Shown here in pieces: positions 55,487 to 64,000 of a stretch of DNA of 64,000 nt. Within the stretch, counting starts at the first letter, position 1, and each line of letters opens with the position of its first letter. The position numbers and the translations under genes are program-made. The DNA is from Maridesulfovibrio hydrothermalis AM13 = DSM 14728 (GTDB taxonomy: Bacteria > Desulfobacterota > Desulfovibrionia > Desulfovibrionales > Desulfovibrionaceae): assembly GCF_000331025.1 (NCBI RefSeq), contig NC_020055.1, forward strand, positions 2,389,370 to 2,453,369, given 5' to 3'. The notes beneath the pieces were generated by a model. It had not been told where the DNA came from. It ran no database searches and worked only from the letters and a program-made list of their open reading frames with translations.

Positions 55487-57088
55487 ATGAACGGGAGTCT
55501 TCGTTGGAAAATTGTCCTGACCCTGCTTGTTGTTGTGTTTGGAGTTACTTACCTCCTTCCTTCACTGCCTGCGGTTCAGAATTCAAGTATGGCACGCCTG
55601 CTGCCTGATGACAAAATCAGTTTGGGGCTTGACCTTAAAGGCGGAATCCACCTCACACTTGGCGTGGACATGGAAAAAGCCATGGACAATAATCTTTCCC
55701 GTATGGGCGATGACCTCAGGGCCACAGCCAGAGAGGAAGGCATTATTGTTTTGAAGCCTAAAGTGCTCAAAGGCGCAAGGGTTGAAGCTGTTCTTCTTAA
55801 GCAGGACAAGAAAGATGAACTGGATAGTCTTGTTAAAGAAAACTTCAAAAACCTCACTATTATCAGCACTGCTGTGAAACCTGACGGTAAAGTCACTTAC
55901 GTTTTTGCTCCTACTCCGGAATACAAAAAGTACCTGACCAAACTGACTATGGATCAGGCAATCAAAACCATCCGTAACCGTATTGACCAGTTCGGGGTTG
56001 CAGAACCGGATATCCGTAAACAGGAAGGCAATCGCATTCAGGTGCAGTTGCCCGGTATGCAGGACCCTGAAAGAGCGATTAAAATTATCGGTAAGACAGC
56101 ACATCTTGAATTCAAGCTTGTTGATTCTACCGCTGACCTTGAAAAAGCCAAGAAAGGTATTGTCGCTCCCGGTCGTGAAGTAACTGTTATCAGACACAGA
56201 CTTCCTGACGGTTCTTACATTGAAAAGCCTATTGTTCTTAAGAAAGATGCCATGCTGACCGGTGAATATATCACCGATGCTCAGACCCGTTTCGACCAGT
56301 TCAACCAGCCTTACGTAACCCTGAATTTTAACAGCAGGGGATCAAGGATTTTTGAGCGCGTTACAGGCGAGAATATCAAAAAGCAGATGGCTATCGTTCT
56401 TGACGGAAAAGTTTATTCCGCTCCGACTATTCAGGACAAAATTGCAGGTGGACGTGCTTCTATCACCGGTAGCTACACTACTGACGAAGCGCACGACTTA
56501 GCTATTGTTCTGCGTGCAGGATCACTGCCTGCTCCGGTAAAGATTCTTGAGCAGAGAACAGTCGGTCCTTCTCTCGGACAGGAATCAATTGATAAGGGCA
56601 TTATGGCTGCCATCGCCGGTAGTATCGCAGTTCTTATCTTTATGGTTGTATACTACGGCTTTGCCGGACTTATTGCCGATACCGTTCTGATTCTCAACGT
56701 TACCCTGATTCTTGCTGCTCTTGCAGTTTTCGGAGCGACACTGACTCTGCCCGGTATTGCAGGTATTATCCTGACTGTCGGTATGGCTGTTGACGCCAAC
56801 GTTATTATCTTCGAACGAATACGAGAAGAACTTAGAAGAGGTCTTACCGCCAAAGCTGCTATTGTAGAAGGATACAGCAGGGCGACCCTGACCATTCTTG
56901 ACGCAAACATCACCACTGTGATCGCCGCGGTTATTCTTTATCAGTTCGGTACCGGGCCGGTTCGCGGATTTGCGGTAACACTTACTCTGGGTATCCTTAC
57001 CTCGATGTTCACCGCTATTTTCGTTACCCGCATTATGTTTGATCTTTACACCTCCAAGCGTGACGCTGATGCGCCGCTGAGCATTTAG
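55487..57088 (+). CDS. secD: Protein translocase subunit SecD
   Basis: SecD and SecF use the proton gradient to pull proteins out on the periplasmic side. The 533-residue protein has the N-terminal membrane helix and the D1 motif (ISLGLDLKGGIHLTLGVD). The periplasmic P1 domain and five further helices follow, with LRAGSLPAPVKILEQRTVGPSLGQESI and GMAVDANVIIFERIREELR. GGAGAGGAG precedes the ATG. It lies between yajC and secF. Confidence 0.96.
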   Translation: MNGSLRWKIVLTLLVVVFGVTYLLPSLPAVQNSSMARLLPDDKISLGLDLKGGIHLTLGVDMEKAMDNNLSRMGDDLRATAREEGIIVLKPKVLKGARVEAVLLKQDKKDELDSLVKENFKNLTIISTAVKPDGKVTYVFAPTPEYKKYLTKLTMDQAIKTIRNRIDQFGVAEPDIRKQEGNRIQVQLPGMQDPERAIKIIGKTAHLEFKLVDSTADLEKAKKGIVAPGREVTVIRHRLPDGSYIEKPIVLKKDAMLTGEYITDAQTRFDQFNQPYVTLNFNSRGSRIFERVTGENIKKQMAIVLDGKVYSAPTIQDKIAGGRASITGSYTTDEAHDLAIVLRAGSLPAPVKILEQRTVGPSLGQESIDKGIMAAIAGSIAVLIFMVVYYGFAGLIADTVLILNVTLILAALAVFGATLTLPGIAGIILTVGMAVDANVIIFERIREELRRGLTAKAAIVEGYSRATLTILDANITTVIAAVILYQFGTGPVRGFAVTLTLGILTSMFTAIFVTRIMFDLYTSKRDADAPLSI

Positions 57089-57101
57089 GGAGAGTGAGTA
57101 A

Positions 57102-58181
57102 ATGGGATTACAAATAATTAAACCCGATACCAAGATTGATTTTATCGGTTTCAAGCGTACAGCATTTATGGTTTCTGCTTTGCTGATTCTGCTTGGACTC
57201 GGTTCTCTCATTATGAAGGGCGGACCCAAGTACGGCATTGACTTTGCCGGCGGTATCGTGGTTCAGGTTAAGTTTGATAAAAAGCTTGAAGTCAAAGAAG
57301 TTAAAAGTGCTCTCAAGGGCACTAAGCTTCCCGGTCTTGTTGTGCAGAGCTTCGGTCATGAAGATGATAACGAAATTCTGATCAGAACATCTACTTCCAA
57401 AGTCAGCTCTGCTGATGTACGGACCATGATTTCTGATGATTTCACCAAGAATCTGTCCGGAACCGGATTTGAAATTCAGCGTTTTGATATGGTTGGACCA
57501 AAGGTCGGTGCTGACCTGAGAACGAAGGCGATTGAAGCTTTGTATTTTGCAGTTCTTTTGATTGCGATCTACATTTCAGGCCGCTTTGAAAAACGCTGGT
57601 TTGCAGCAGCAATCATGGCTGGAGGACTCTTTGCCGGTATCAGTGCGTTGCAGCTTCTCGGAATGTCCACTACAGTGCTTATTTTTGCAGCTCTGATCAT
57701 AACTGTCGGTCTATGCTGGTATTTGCGGCTTAACTACGCTCTCGGAGCGATTGTCGCGCTTATCCATGACCTTATTATAACTGTGGGTATATTCTCCTTG
57801 CTGGACAAAGAGTTTGACCTCACTATTATTGCAGCTCTGCTGACTATTATCGGTTACTCCCTGAACGATACCATTATCGTTTTTGACCGTATCCGTGAAA
57901 ATCTGCTTGGCAAGATCTCTGATTCTATGGCTGAAACTATTAATATCAGTATCAACCAGACTCTCAGCAGAACAATACTTACTTCCGGCACAACATTGCT
58001 GGTTGTTGCGGCCCTGTTCGCTCTTGGCGGCGGCGTTATCCATGACTTCGCACTGGCACTGCTTGTCGGTGTCGGCGTAGGTACTTATTCTTCAATTTTT
58101 GTTGCCAGTCCCATCCTTCTCGGATTTGGCCCCGGTAAAGCTGAAGAAGATGATGACACCGTAGGAGCAGAGACAGCTTAA
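57102..58181 (+). CDS. secF: Protein translocase subunit SecF
   Basis: The 359-residue partner of SecD has six membrane helices: IDFIGFKRTAFMVSALLILLG, KYGIDFAGGIVVQVKF, VGPKVGADLRTKAIEAL and IGYSLNDTIIVFDRIRENL. It is somewhat longer than the E. coli protein (323 residues). It starts 13 bases after secD. It closes the yajC-secDF unit and is followed by a terminator. Confidence 0.96.
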   Translation: MGLQIIKPDTKIDFIGFKRTAFMVSALLILLGLGSLIMKGGPKYGIDFAGGIVVQVKFDKKLEVKEVKSALKGTKLPGLVVQSFGHEDDNEILIRTSTSKVSSADVRTMISDDFTKNLSGTGFEIQRFDMVGPKVGADLRTKAIEALYFAVLLIAIYISGRFEKRWFAAAIMAGGLFAGISALQLLGMSTTVLIFAALIITVGLCWYLRLNYALGAIVALIHDLIITVGIFSLLDKEFDLTIIAALLTIIGYSLNDTIIVFDRIRENLLGKISDSMAETINISINQTLSRTILTSGTTLLVVAALFALGGGVIHDFALALLVGVGVGTYSSIFVASPILLGFGPGKAEEDDDTVGAETA

Positions 58182-58208
58182 TAGGCTGTTTCATATTACT
58201 GCCTTTTT

Positions 58209-58245
58209 AAAGCGGGGACGGTTCTACACCGTCCCCGCTTTTTTG
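58209..58245 (+). terminator. secDF terminator
   Basis: AAGCGGGGACGG and CCGTCCCCGCTT form a perfect 12-bp stem with a 7-base loop and a T run. Confidence 0.92.
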
Positions 58246-58295
58246 TGCTCTATCAGCTTCTTACCAAAATATGTCAGTAATTTATTTAAAAATGG

Positions 58296-58337
58296 AACTG
58301 GGAGATTCTGATATAACTAAGTCATAGGCTCCCAGTT
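58296..58337 (-). terminator. Candidate terminator of the membrane-protein gene
   Basis: AACTGGGAG (58296-58304) pairs perfectly with CTCCCAGTT (58329-58337) around a 24-base loop. On the minus strand the stem is followed within a few bases by TTTTT. It lies about 110 bases past the stop of the gene at 58446. The long loop makes it uncertain. Confidence 0.45.
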
Positions 58338-58445
58338 TTTATGAATTTATTAGAGGTAGAAATATTCAGCTGAAACTTTGTGTTAAGAATATAAAAGCTT
58401 CCGGTTCACTGCAAAGCCTTGAAGGGTAAGTTGTACGACTTTTAT

Positions 58446-59696
58446 TTAATATCGAAAAATCCAAGGCTGAATAAAGACTGAGAAGAAAGTCCAGATTACA
58501 TACACTGGTAAATAAGCAGCGATTGCGGATTCAATGTCATTAAGCGATCCTTTGCCGCGCCAGTATTTAATATATCCCCAGCCCATAACTGCAAGATTTC
58601 CGAAAACCGCAAGATTGGAACCTAAAACGGCAAGGCGGTTGACGGTTAGCCCGAACTCTTGAATTCGCCATCCAATTGCACATATGGCTAGAGAATCGAG
58701 CATCAGTGTTGCACCGATCATCAGGCTGATTGTTATGCTTTCGAGGCGGTTCTGTGCGTGCTGTCCTCGTCCTGTCAAAGTAAATACTGCTGTTGCGAGA
58801 ACGCTCAGTAAAAGAAGATTGTAAATTAACAGGGTAGACCTGTCGGTGAAGATATCATCTATATTAAGCGTCATGGCTGCCATGTAACTGAGTATCAATA
58901 CAAGCAGAAGCGGCGAGAAGATCCGCGCCAGCAGAGGAACCATTTTTCGCGCCGCAGAATATGAATCAGTGGCCCATGCTGCAACCAAAGGAATTGAGGC
59001 CAGACCGTATGTGGCCATTGTTTCAATAATCCAGCTGCTGTTTACGCTTAAAAGTTCAAGGAGTCCTGCGGTTAGAAGCAGCAGTATTCCACCTCCTATA
59101 AATAGAAGACCGGCATGGATGATCAATTCACCTGTAAAGCGGATGTATTCGATACGTCTGCTTGCTATTTTCCAGTCCGCTCCCAGACGGCTGACACCAT
59201 AAAGTGTCCAGAGCAGAAGAGGGAGATTGAAACAGGCCAGTGCGAAAACATCATCCCATTTTTCAGGGATGATGCTGATGCCTATGGCTGAACAGCAGAT
59301 TATGCCGCCTCCAATCATGGTTAATCGCCCAGGCCAACCACGCAGGTGCATTTTGAATAGATACATGACCGAAAGAGGAACTAGCGCAACAAACCGCGGA
59401 TAGAAATCATTTTCGTACGACATACTCCAATCAGGGATTTTGAGCAGGCTGCCAGCAACTAGGCAGAGGGAGATCATGACAACTAAATCCAGCGAAGAAA
59501 GCTTTCTGATTATGGTTTCGCCGTATTCAAAACGGGCCTGCCACGCCTGTAGCAGCAACGAGTCCGGTCGGTCTTTAAGAATATCTTTATAACTCTTCTT
59601 AAATGATTCTTTATCTGATCGGTAAATCCGTTCAAGCTCCTCGGGATTTTCAATGGAATTAAGTATTTTTGTGCGAAGCGTCATTGTTGTGTCCAT
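58446..59696 (-). CDS. Multi-pass membrane protein, unknown
   Basis: The 416-residue protein has a soluble N-terminal stretch (about residues 1-70, charged) followed by about twelve hydrophobic segments to the end. No catalytic or transport motif is recognised. It resembles generic DUF4153-like membrane proteins only in architecture. The start is placed at ATG 59696, with a second ATG four codons later; neither has a clear binding site. It is divergent from the aldehyde oxidoreductase gene across 541 bp. Function is not inferred. Confidence 0.7.
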   Translation of the reverse strand: MDTTMTLRTKILNSIENPEELERIYRSDKESFKKSYKDILKDRPDSLLLQAWQARFEYGETIIRKLSSLDLVVMISLCLVAGSLLKIPDWSMSYENDFYPRFVALVPLSVMYLFKMHLRGWPGRLTMIGGGIICCSAIGISIIPEKWDDVFALACFNLPLLLWTLYGVSRLGADWKIASRRIEYIRFTGELIIHAGLLFIGGGILLLLTAGLLELLSVNSSWIIETMATYGLASIPLVAAWATDSYSAARKMVPLLARIFSPLLLVLILSYMAAMTLNIDDIFTDRSTLLIYNLLLLSVLATAVFTLTGRGQHAQNRLESITISLMIGATLMLDSLAICAIGWRIQEFGLTVNRLAVLGSNLAVFGNLAVMGWGYIKYWRGKGSLNDIESAIAAYLPVYVIWTFFSVFIQPWIFRY

Positions 59697-60237
59697 AACA
59701 TTATATATTAAGCAAATTTGCTGATTCCGGAAGTGCTGTTTCTGTAGTCTGTAGCGGTCGGCTGGTTTTTTGAATTTAAACCTTGGTGAAAGGGACTGTT
59801 TTCTTTTCTCAGATAAATATCCTCCGGTCGATGGTTGCGTCAATGACTGGAAGTGGAGAATGGGTTTCTTTTCATCGGATACTTATCGGCTGTATAAATC
59901 AACTCAATTTTCTTTGTATATACTTATTCAGGTTTTATATAGAACTGTTTAAACGAATTATAATGTAGAGTTGTGCATGTGAATCATTATTTATGTTGTA
60001 TTTTTGAATTGTGATGAAAATCAGTGTTGTATTTTGTATGCCAGATGCTGTTTTGCATCAATACTGCTTAGTATGTCTAAAAAGATATAATTAATTTGGT
60101 TATGTGCTTGTGCAGATATAATTTAATTGTTTTGACAATATTGTTCCTGCGTATATAATTGGCCTACTTATTAACAAAAAGTGCTTTATTTACAAGAAGG
60201 TTGTTTTTACTAAACTTCAAATTCATTAGGGGGTAAC
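59697..60237. other. Long AT-rich gap between divergent genes
   Basis: The 541-bp stretch is AT-rich with many short T/A runs and holds no gene I can support. It contains a small hairpin GATGC/GCATC near 60046-60061 and the AOR promoter at 60132-60159. The divergent promoter for the minus-strand membrane protein is presumed here but not located. Confidence 0.6.
60132..60159 (+). promoter_or_regulatory. Consensus sigma-70 promoter of the aldehyde oxidoreductase gene
   Basis: TTGACA at 60132-60137 and TATAAT at 60154-60159 are both exact consensus hexamers, 16 bases apart. The start codon lies 79 bases downstream. Confidence 0.75.
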
Positions 60238-61965
60238 ATGCCCAGAATCCTTAGAATTAATACTCGTACCAAAGAGTTCAAGTTTGAAGAACTCGGTGAA
60301 TATGCCGGCCTTGGCGGTCGTGCTCTTACTTCAAGATTGATTAACAATGAAGTTCCTGCTGATTGTCACGCTCTTTCCGCTGATAACAAGCTTGTATGGG
60401 CTGCCGGTATTCTCGGCGGTACTGGTGCTGCTAACTCCGGCAGGCTTTCCTGTGGCGCTAAGTCTCCCCTGACTGGCGGTATTAAAGAAAGTAACACTGG
60501 TGGTCAGTTCGCTCAGGCTCTTCCTAAGCTTGATCTGCTCAGCATTGTTTTTGAAGATAAACCGGAAGATGATGCTGATTTTTCCATTATCGAAATTTAT
60601 GCTGATAAAGTTGAGTTCAAAGATGCATCTGCTATCGTAGGTAAGGATAACTATCCTGCTCATGAAGAACTAAAAAAAATATACGGTGATAAAGTTGTTA
60701 CCGCTTTGGCCGGTCCTGCCGGTGAAAAGTGTCTTGCAGCTTCCACCATCCAGTTTTCCGATCCTCATTTGAATCCTGCACGTTCCGCCGGTCGTGGTGG
60801 CATGGGTGCTGTTATGGGTTCTAAAAAGATTAAAGCTGTTGTTCTCGATCCTGATTCCAAAGGTCGCCTCAATGTTGTCGATCCTGATAAATTCAAGGTT
60901 GCACGCAAACGCTGGACAGAAATTCTGCTCGGCCATCCCGTAACCAGCGAAGGGCTGCCTGCATATGGTACTGCTGTCCTCGTTAATATTATTAACGAAG
61001 CTGGTGCACTGCCGACCAAGAACTTCCGTTACGGTCGTTTTGACGATGTAGCTGAAATTTCAGGTGAAAAGATTGCTGAAGTAATTGAATCACGTAACGG
61101 TAAGACCAAAGAAGGTTGTCACACCGGTTGTGTTATTCAGTGTTCACAGCGTTACAACGATAAAGACGGTAATTACCTGACTTCCGGTTTCGAATACGAA
61201 ACTGTCTGGGGATTCGGTGCTAACTGCCTGATCAAAGATATTGACGATATCGCTGCTATGGACCGCATTTGTGATGAAAAGGGTATCGACACCATTGAAA
61301 TGGGTTGCGCTCTTGCCGTTGCAATGGATGGCGGCGTGCTGGAATGGGGTGATAGTAAATCTGGAATTGAACTTCTTAAAAAAGTAGGCTCCTCAGATGC
61401 AATGGGCCGTATTCTCGGCAACGGTGCAGACTTTGTTGGACAGGCTTTCGGTGTAGACCGCATTCCTACTGTCAAAGGACAGGGCCTGCCAGCATACGAT
61501 CCTCGTTCTGTTAAGGGTATCGGCGTAACTTACGCAACCACCCCTATGGGCGGTGACCATACTGCCGGTTACGCAGTTGCTACCAACATTCTTAAAGTCG
61601 GCGGCGATGTTGATCCTCTTTCCAAGGAAGGACAGATCGAACTGTCTAAGAACCTTCAGATCGCAACTGCATCTATTGATGCACTCGGACTTTGTCTGTT
61701 CGTTGCCTTCGCAGTTCTTGATACCGAAGATTCTGTACAGTGTATCTGCGATTTAGTATCTGCAGCTCACGGTATTGAGTACACTGCTGACGATTTCATT
61801 GCTCTGGGCGTTAACACTCTTAAAGATGAACTCGACTTTAACCGTAAAGCCGGATTCACCAATAAAGATGATCAGCTTCCCCGCTTCTTCCGTGAAGAGA
61901 AGCTTGAGCCTCATGGAACCGTCTGGGATTACACCGTAGAAGAGCTTCAGGCTGCTAAAGTCTAA
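60238..61965 (+). CDS. aor: Tungsten-dependent aldehyde:ferredoxin oxidoreductase
   Basis: AOR oxidises aldehydes to acids with ferredoxin, using a tungsten-bispterin cofactor and one [4Fe-4S] cluster. The 575-residue protein shows YAGLGGRALTSRLI at the start, TGGQFAQAL, ARSAGRGGMGAVMGSKKIKAV and the TYATTPMGGDHTAGY pterin segment. The cluster cysteines are C294, C298, C302 (GCHTGCVIQC) and C486 (LGLCLF). The C-x3-C-x3-C spacing differs from the C-x2-C-x3-C of Pyrococcus AOR. GGGGG lies before the ATG. It is a single-gene unit with its own promoter and terminator. Confidence 0.93.
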   Translation: MPRILRINTRTKEFKFEELGEYAGLGGRALTSRLINNEVPADCHALSADNKLVWAAGILGGTGAANSGRLSCGAKSPLTGGIKESNTGGQFAQALPKLDLLSIVFEDKPEDDADFSIIEIYADKVEFKDASAIVGKDNYPAHEELKKIYGDKVVTALAGPAGEKCLAASTIQFSDPHLNPARSAGRGGMGAVMGSKKIKAVVLDPDSKGRLNVVDPDKFKVARKRWTEILLGHPVTSEGLPAYGTAVLVNIINEAGALPTKNFRYGRFDDVAEISGEKIAEVIESRNGKTKEGCHTGCVIQCSQRYNDKDGNYLTSGFEYETVWGFGANCLIKDIDDIAAMDRICDEKGIDTIEMGCALAVAMDGGVLEWGDSKSGIELLKKVGSSDAMGRILGNGADFVGQAFGVDRIPTVKGQGLPAYDPRSVKGIGVTYATTPMGGDHTAGYAVATNILKVGGDVDPLSKEGQIELSKNLQIATASIDALGLCLFVAFAVLDTEDSVQCICDLVSAAHGIEYTADDFIALGVNTLKDELDFNRKAGFTNKDDQLPRFFREEKLEPHGTVWDYTVEELQAAKV

Positions 61966-61988
61966 AGTTATTATAGTATAGAAATTAT

Positions 61989-62030
61989 TAAGCCCGCTTG
62001 AGATGATTCTCAGGCGGGCTTAATTTTTTT
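61989..62030 (+). terminator. Terminator of the aldehyde oxidoreductase gene
   Basis: ATTAAGCCCGC and GCGGGCTTAAT enclose an inner TTGAGA/TCTCAG extension, followed by a T run. Confidence 0.9.
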
Positions 62031-62089
62031 AGAGAGGTACGTAATCCGGCTGTGTCTGGAAAAGTACTCATTTAATTCTTTGTCTCAGA

Positions 62090-63067
62090 TTAACCCAGTT
62101 GCATGTAGTAATTACGCAGCATTTCAAGTGGGTATGGAGAATCCCAGTGGTTGGTGTATTTGGCTGCTGCATAGTATATAAGCAGAATGAATATTGATCC
62201 TGCGGCTATGACGTACCACGGCAGCTTTATGCGGCTGAGTCTGTCTGTCACAGTCAGGCAGTTGTCGACCGGACAGGTTCCGATACATTGTGTACAGCCG
62301 ACGCATTCTGCTGAGTTGATGGTCTGCTTGATGTCTACCTCTATTCCGCCGGGGCAGACTTTGCTGCACCTGCCGCAATTGATACAGCTGTTTTCGTCTC
62401 GCTTGATGGCAACGGGGGATGCTTTGGATATTATACCGAGCAGTGCTCCGTATGGACACAAAAAACGGCACCAGAAGTAGGGAATGATAATTCCAAGTAT
62501 GAGTAGCCCTGCGACAATCAAGGCCGCAGTTTGGCTCATATTGGTGAAAAAGAGCATCATCTTCGCTTCAGCTGTAAAGTTGTATGGTGAGTGGATGAAT
62601 GCATCAATTTCGCGTCCGCCCATTTTGACGAAAACGGTGTATACAAAAAAAGTCATGGCAATGTATTTGGGGATAAGCATCCCGAATTCTACTTTGCCTT
62701 TAATGGTAACGGTTTTGCCGAGCTTTCTGCCAATCTTGTTAAGTAAATTGTGAATAAAGCCAACCGGGCATAGATAACCGCAGAATCCTTTGCGTACGAT
62801 CAAGCTCATGACTATTACGGCGATGAAGATAGTCAGCCCTGCCGGGTGGACCTCGTCGAAGATGCCTTTGGTCACTAATTGTTTAAGTGAGAGCAGAGAG
62901 CTGATTGGGAGAAATCCTTCAACTGCGCCGGGTTTGGCTACGGCCAGATCTGATTTTCCTATCATCCATTGGTAGAAAAGGTAAAAGCGGTAGCCTACCC
63001 AGATGCAAAACAGAGTCATTGCAAATTGAATAGAATCCCGCGCTGTCTCAGGGGATATTTTTTTCAT
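62090..63067 (-). CDS. NapH-like 4Fe-4S membrane ferredoxin protein
   Basis: The 325-residue protein has five or six hydrophobic segments. The CGYLCPVG and CRFLCPYGALLG motifs of NapH/CcoG/RdxA-type proteins are present. Two [4Fe-4S] motifs (CINCGRCSKVCPGGI, CVGCTQCIGTCPVDNC) lie on a soluble loop at about 225-265, followed by a membrane helix. It probably takes electrons from or to quinone and an external redox partner; the partner is unknown. It begins 14 bases after the rfbD stop, with the binding site in that gap. No nitrate reductase genes are nearby. Confidence 0.88.
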   Translation of the reverse strand: MKKISPETARDSIQFAMTLFCIWVGYRFYLFYQWMIGKSDLAVAKPGAVEGFLPISSLLSLKQLVTKGIFDEVHPAGLTIFIAVIVMSLIVRKGFCGYLCPVGFIHNLLNKIGRKLGKTVTIKGKVEFGMLIPKYIAMTFFVYTVFVKMGGREIDAFIHSPYNFTAEAKMMLFFTNMSQTAALIVAGLLILGIIIPYFWCRFLCPYGALLGIISKASPVAIKRDENSCINCGRCSKVCPGGIEVDIKQTINSAECVGCTQCIGTCPVDNCLTVTDRLSRIKLPWYVIAAGSIFILLIYYAAAKYTNHWDSPYPLEMLRNYYMQLG

Positions 63068-63081
63068 GCTATTCTTTGAGA

Positions 63082-63966
63082 TTAATCTTCTAGATGGTTT
63101 TTAAGATCATTGTAGATGTAATCCCTGAGGGCTTGTACCCACGGGCGTGGAGTTATTCCGGTCACCTCGGTCAGTTTTGAGGTATCCAGAACAGAGTAGG
63201 GCGGTCTTTTCGCTTTGGTGGGGTAAGCACTAGTGGGGACGGGATCTACGCGGCAGTTGATGGCGGAACAGCTGATAGCTTCATCAGCAAGTTCGCACCA
63301 GCTGGCCTTGCCTGAGTTAACAACATTAAAAATTCCTTTGGCCTCGTTTTTGAGCAGTGCGATGGTATATTCTGCAAGGTCGGGAGTATAGGTTGGAGAA
63401 CCGCTCTGATCATGAACAACGGTCAGATTTTCACGTTCTCTGGCAAAGTTCAAAATTTTATGTATGAAATTTGTTTTATAAGGTCCGAAAAGCCATGCTG
63501 TACGGATGATGAGGATGTTTTCGTAACCGGATTCCAGAAGTTTTTCTTCACCTGAAAGCTTGGTGTCACCGTAAACAGATTGAGGATTGGTGGGATCTGT
63601 TTCGGTATAGGGGGAGTCTTTTTTGCCGTCGAATACAAAATCAGTGCTGAAATGGATCAGCTTGCAGTTCTGCGACTTGGCCAGTCTTGCGAGCATTGCC
63701 GGAAAAGTTGTGTTCAGCAGGTGGGCTTTATTTTCCTCATCTTCAGCCTGATCTACCTTGGTGTAGGCTATGGTGTTAAATATCAGGTCCGGCTTTTTTC
63801 TTTCCAGCAGTGCTGAAAGAGATTCTTCATTTAGCGGATCAAAGTCATTACGGGACAAGGGGATTGTTACGATATCATGTTCTTGCAGCTTCTCAGTCAA
63901 AGTTCGCCCGAGAAGGCCGGTTCTTCCACCTAAAATAATAGCTTTTTTGCCTGCCAGATCAATCAT
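63082..63966 (-). CDS. rfbD: dTDP-4-dehydrorhamnose reductase
   Basis: RfbD makes dTDP-L-rhamnose with NADPH for surface polysaccharide. The 294-residue short-chain-dehydrogenase protein has AIILGGRTGLLGRTL, FNTIAYTKVDQAEDE, HFSTDFVFDG and the YGDTKLSGE motif with the catalytic Tyr and Lys. The start at 63966 has GGAGAG nine bases upstream and overlaps the preceding gene's stop as ATGA. Other rhamnose genes are presumably beyond the window edge. Confidence 0.93.
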   Translation of the reverse strand: MIDLAGKKAIILGGRTGLLGRTLTEKLQEHDIVTIPLSRNDFDPLNEESLSALLERKKPDLIFNTIAYTKVDQAEDEENKAHLLNTTFPAMLARLAKSQNCKLIHFSTDFVFDGKKDSPYTETDPTNPQSVYGDTKLSGEEKLLESGYENILIIRTAWLFGPYKTNFIHKILNFARERENLTVVHDQSGSPTYTPDLAEYTIALLKNEAKGIFNVVNSGKASWCELADEAISCSAINCRVDPVPTSAYPTKAKRPPYSVLDTSKLTEVTGITPRPWVQALRDYIYNDLKNHLED

Positions 63967-64000
63967 TTTCGCTCTCCGTACCATTGGTCCATAAATTCGC
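63963..64000 (-). CDS. 3' end of an upstream gene (partial)
   Basis: The last codons before the TGA at 63965-63963 read EFMDQWYGERK. The stop overlaps the rfbD start as ATGA, so the genes are coupled. The rest lies outside the window. A rhamnose-pathway gene such as rfbA, rfbB or rfbC is likely by context, but the piece is too short to identify. Confidence 0.55.
   Translation of the reverse strand, partial: EFMDQWYGERK

Overview
The window (about 46% G+C by eye) looks like a chromosomal segment of a marine Desulfovibrionaceae sulfate reducer (Desulfovibrio/Maridesulfovibrio type). This is inferred from gene content: a PxxKW cysteine-rich protein, a split archaeal-type glutamate synthase, a tungsten aldehyde:ferredoxin oxidoreductase, an anaerobe-type NapH-like ferredoxin membrane protein and apparent selenocysteine use. 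No phage, IS element, CRISPR array or tRNA was seen. Nearly all of it is dense core-genome coding sequence.

Layout. 1-1154 is the 3' third of a 23S rRNA plus a 5S rRNA, ending an rRNA operon; a terminator and a pair of 34-bp direct repeats follow. 1470-4016 (minus) holds an HD-domain protein and two oligopeptide-ABC ATPases without permeases. trmFO (plus) meets the next block at a shared terminator. 5564-12893 (minus) is a long gene run: corC, lnt, prfB, a diguanylate cyclase, a FlhG/MinD-like ATPase, HU, an exported UshA-like protein and dapA. Two UGA codons in this run appear to be recoded: a +1 frameshift in prfB, and an in-frame UGA in the UshA-like gene that reads best as selenocysteine. 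13096-21777 (minus) has a PilZ protein, mnmG, an M20 peptidase, PxxKW, methionine/purine salvage genes (mtnP, apt, with an amidohydrolase remnant), a coiled-coil protein and a purine permease.

21935-33578 (plus) carries rsmA, a second HU with a 58-residue membrane protein, the macromolecular-synthesis operon rpsU-yqeY-mutS2-dnaG-rpoD, cbiB behind a structured leader, and a GT-C glycosyltransferase. 33886-46093 (minus) holds proC, ndk, a TrpXYZ-type ABC transporter, a cell-envelope block (divergent polysaccharide deacetylase, CtpA, EnvC), a MagIII-like DNA glycosylase, prmA, argD and dut. 46303-58181 (plus) holds glucan phosphorylase, a thermonuclease-like protein, the five-gene split glutamate synthase and yajC-secD-secF. 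The last part holds an unknown membrane protein, the aldehyde oxidoreductase behind a near-perfect sigma-70 promoter, a NapH-like protein and rfbD.

The strongest candidate for something under-described is the gene at 6463-7356. Read through its TGA codon, it encodes a secreted protein with a signal peptide and a Cys-x-x-Sec motif on a metallophosphoesterase-like fold whose usual metal ligands appear to be missing. A conventional annotation would truncate it to its last 230 residues and lose both the signal peptide and the redox motif.
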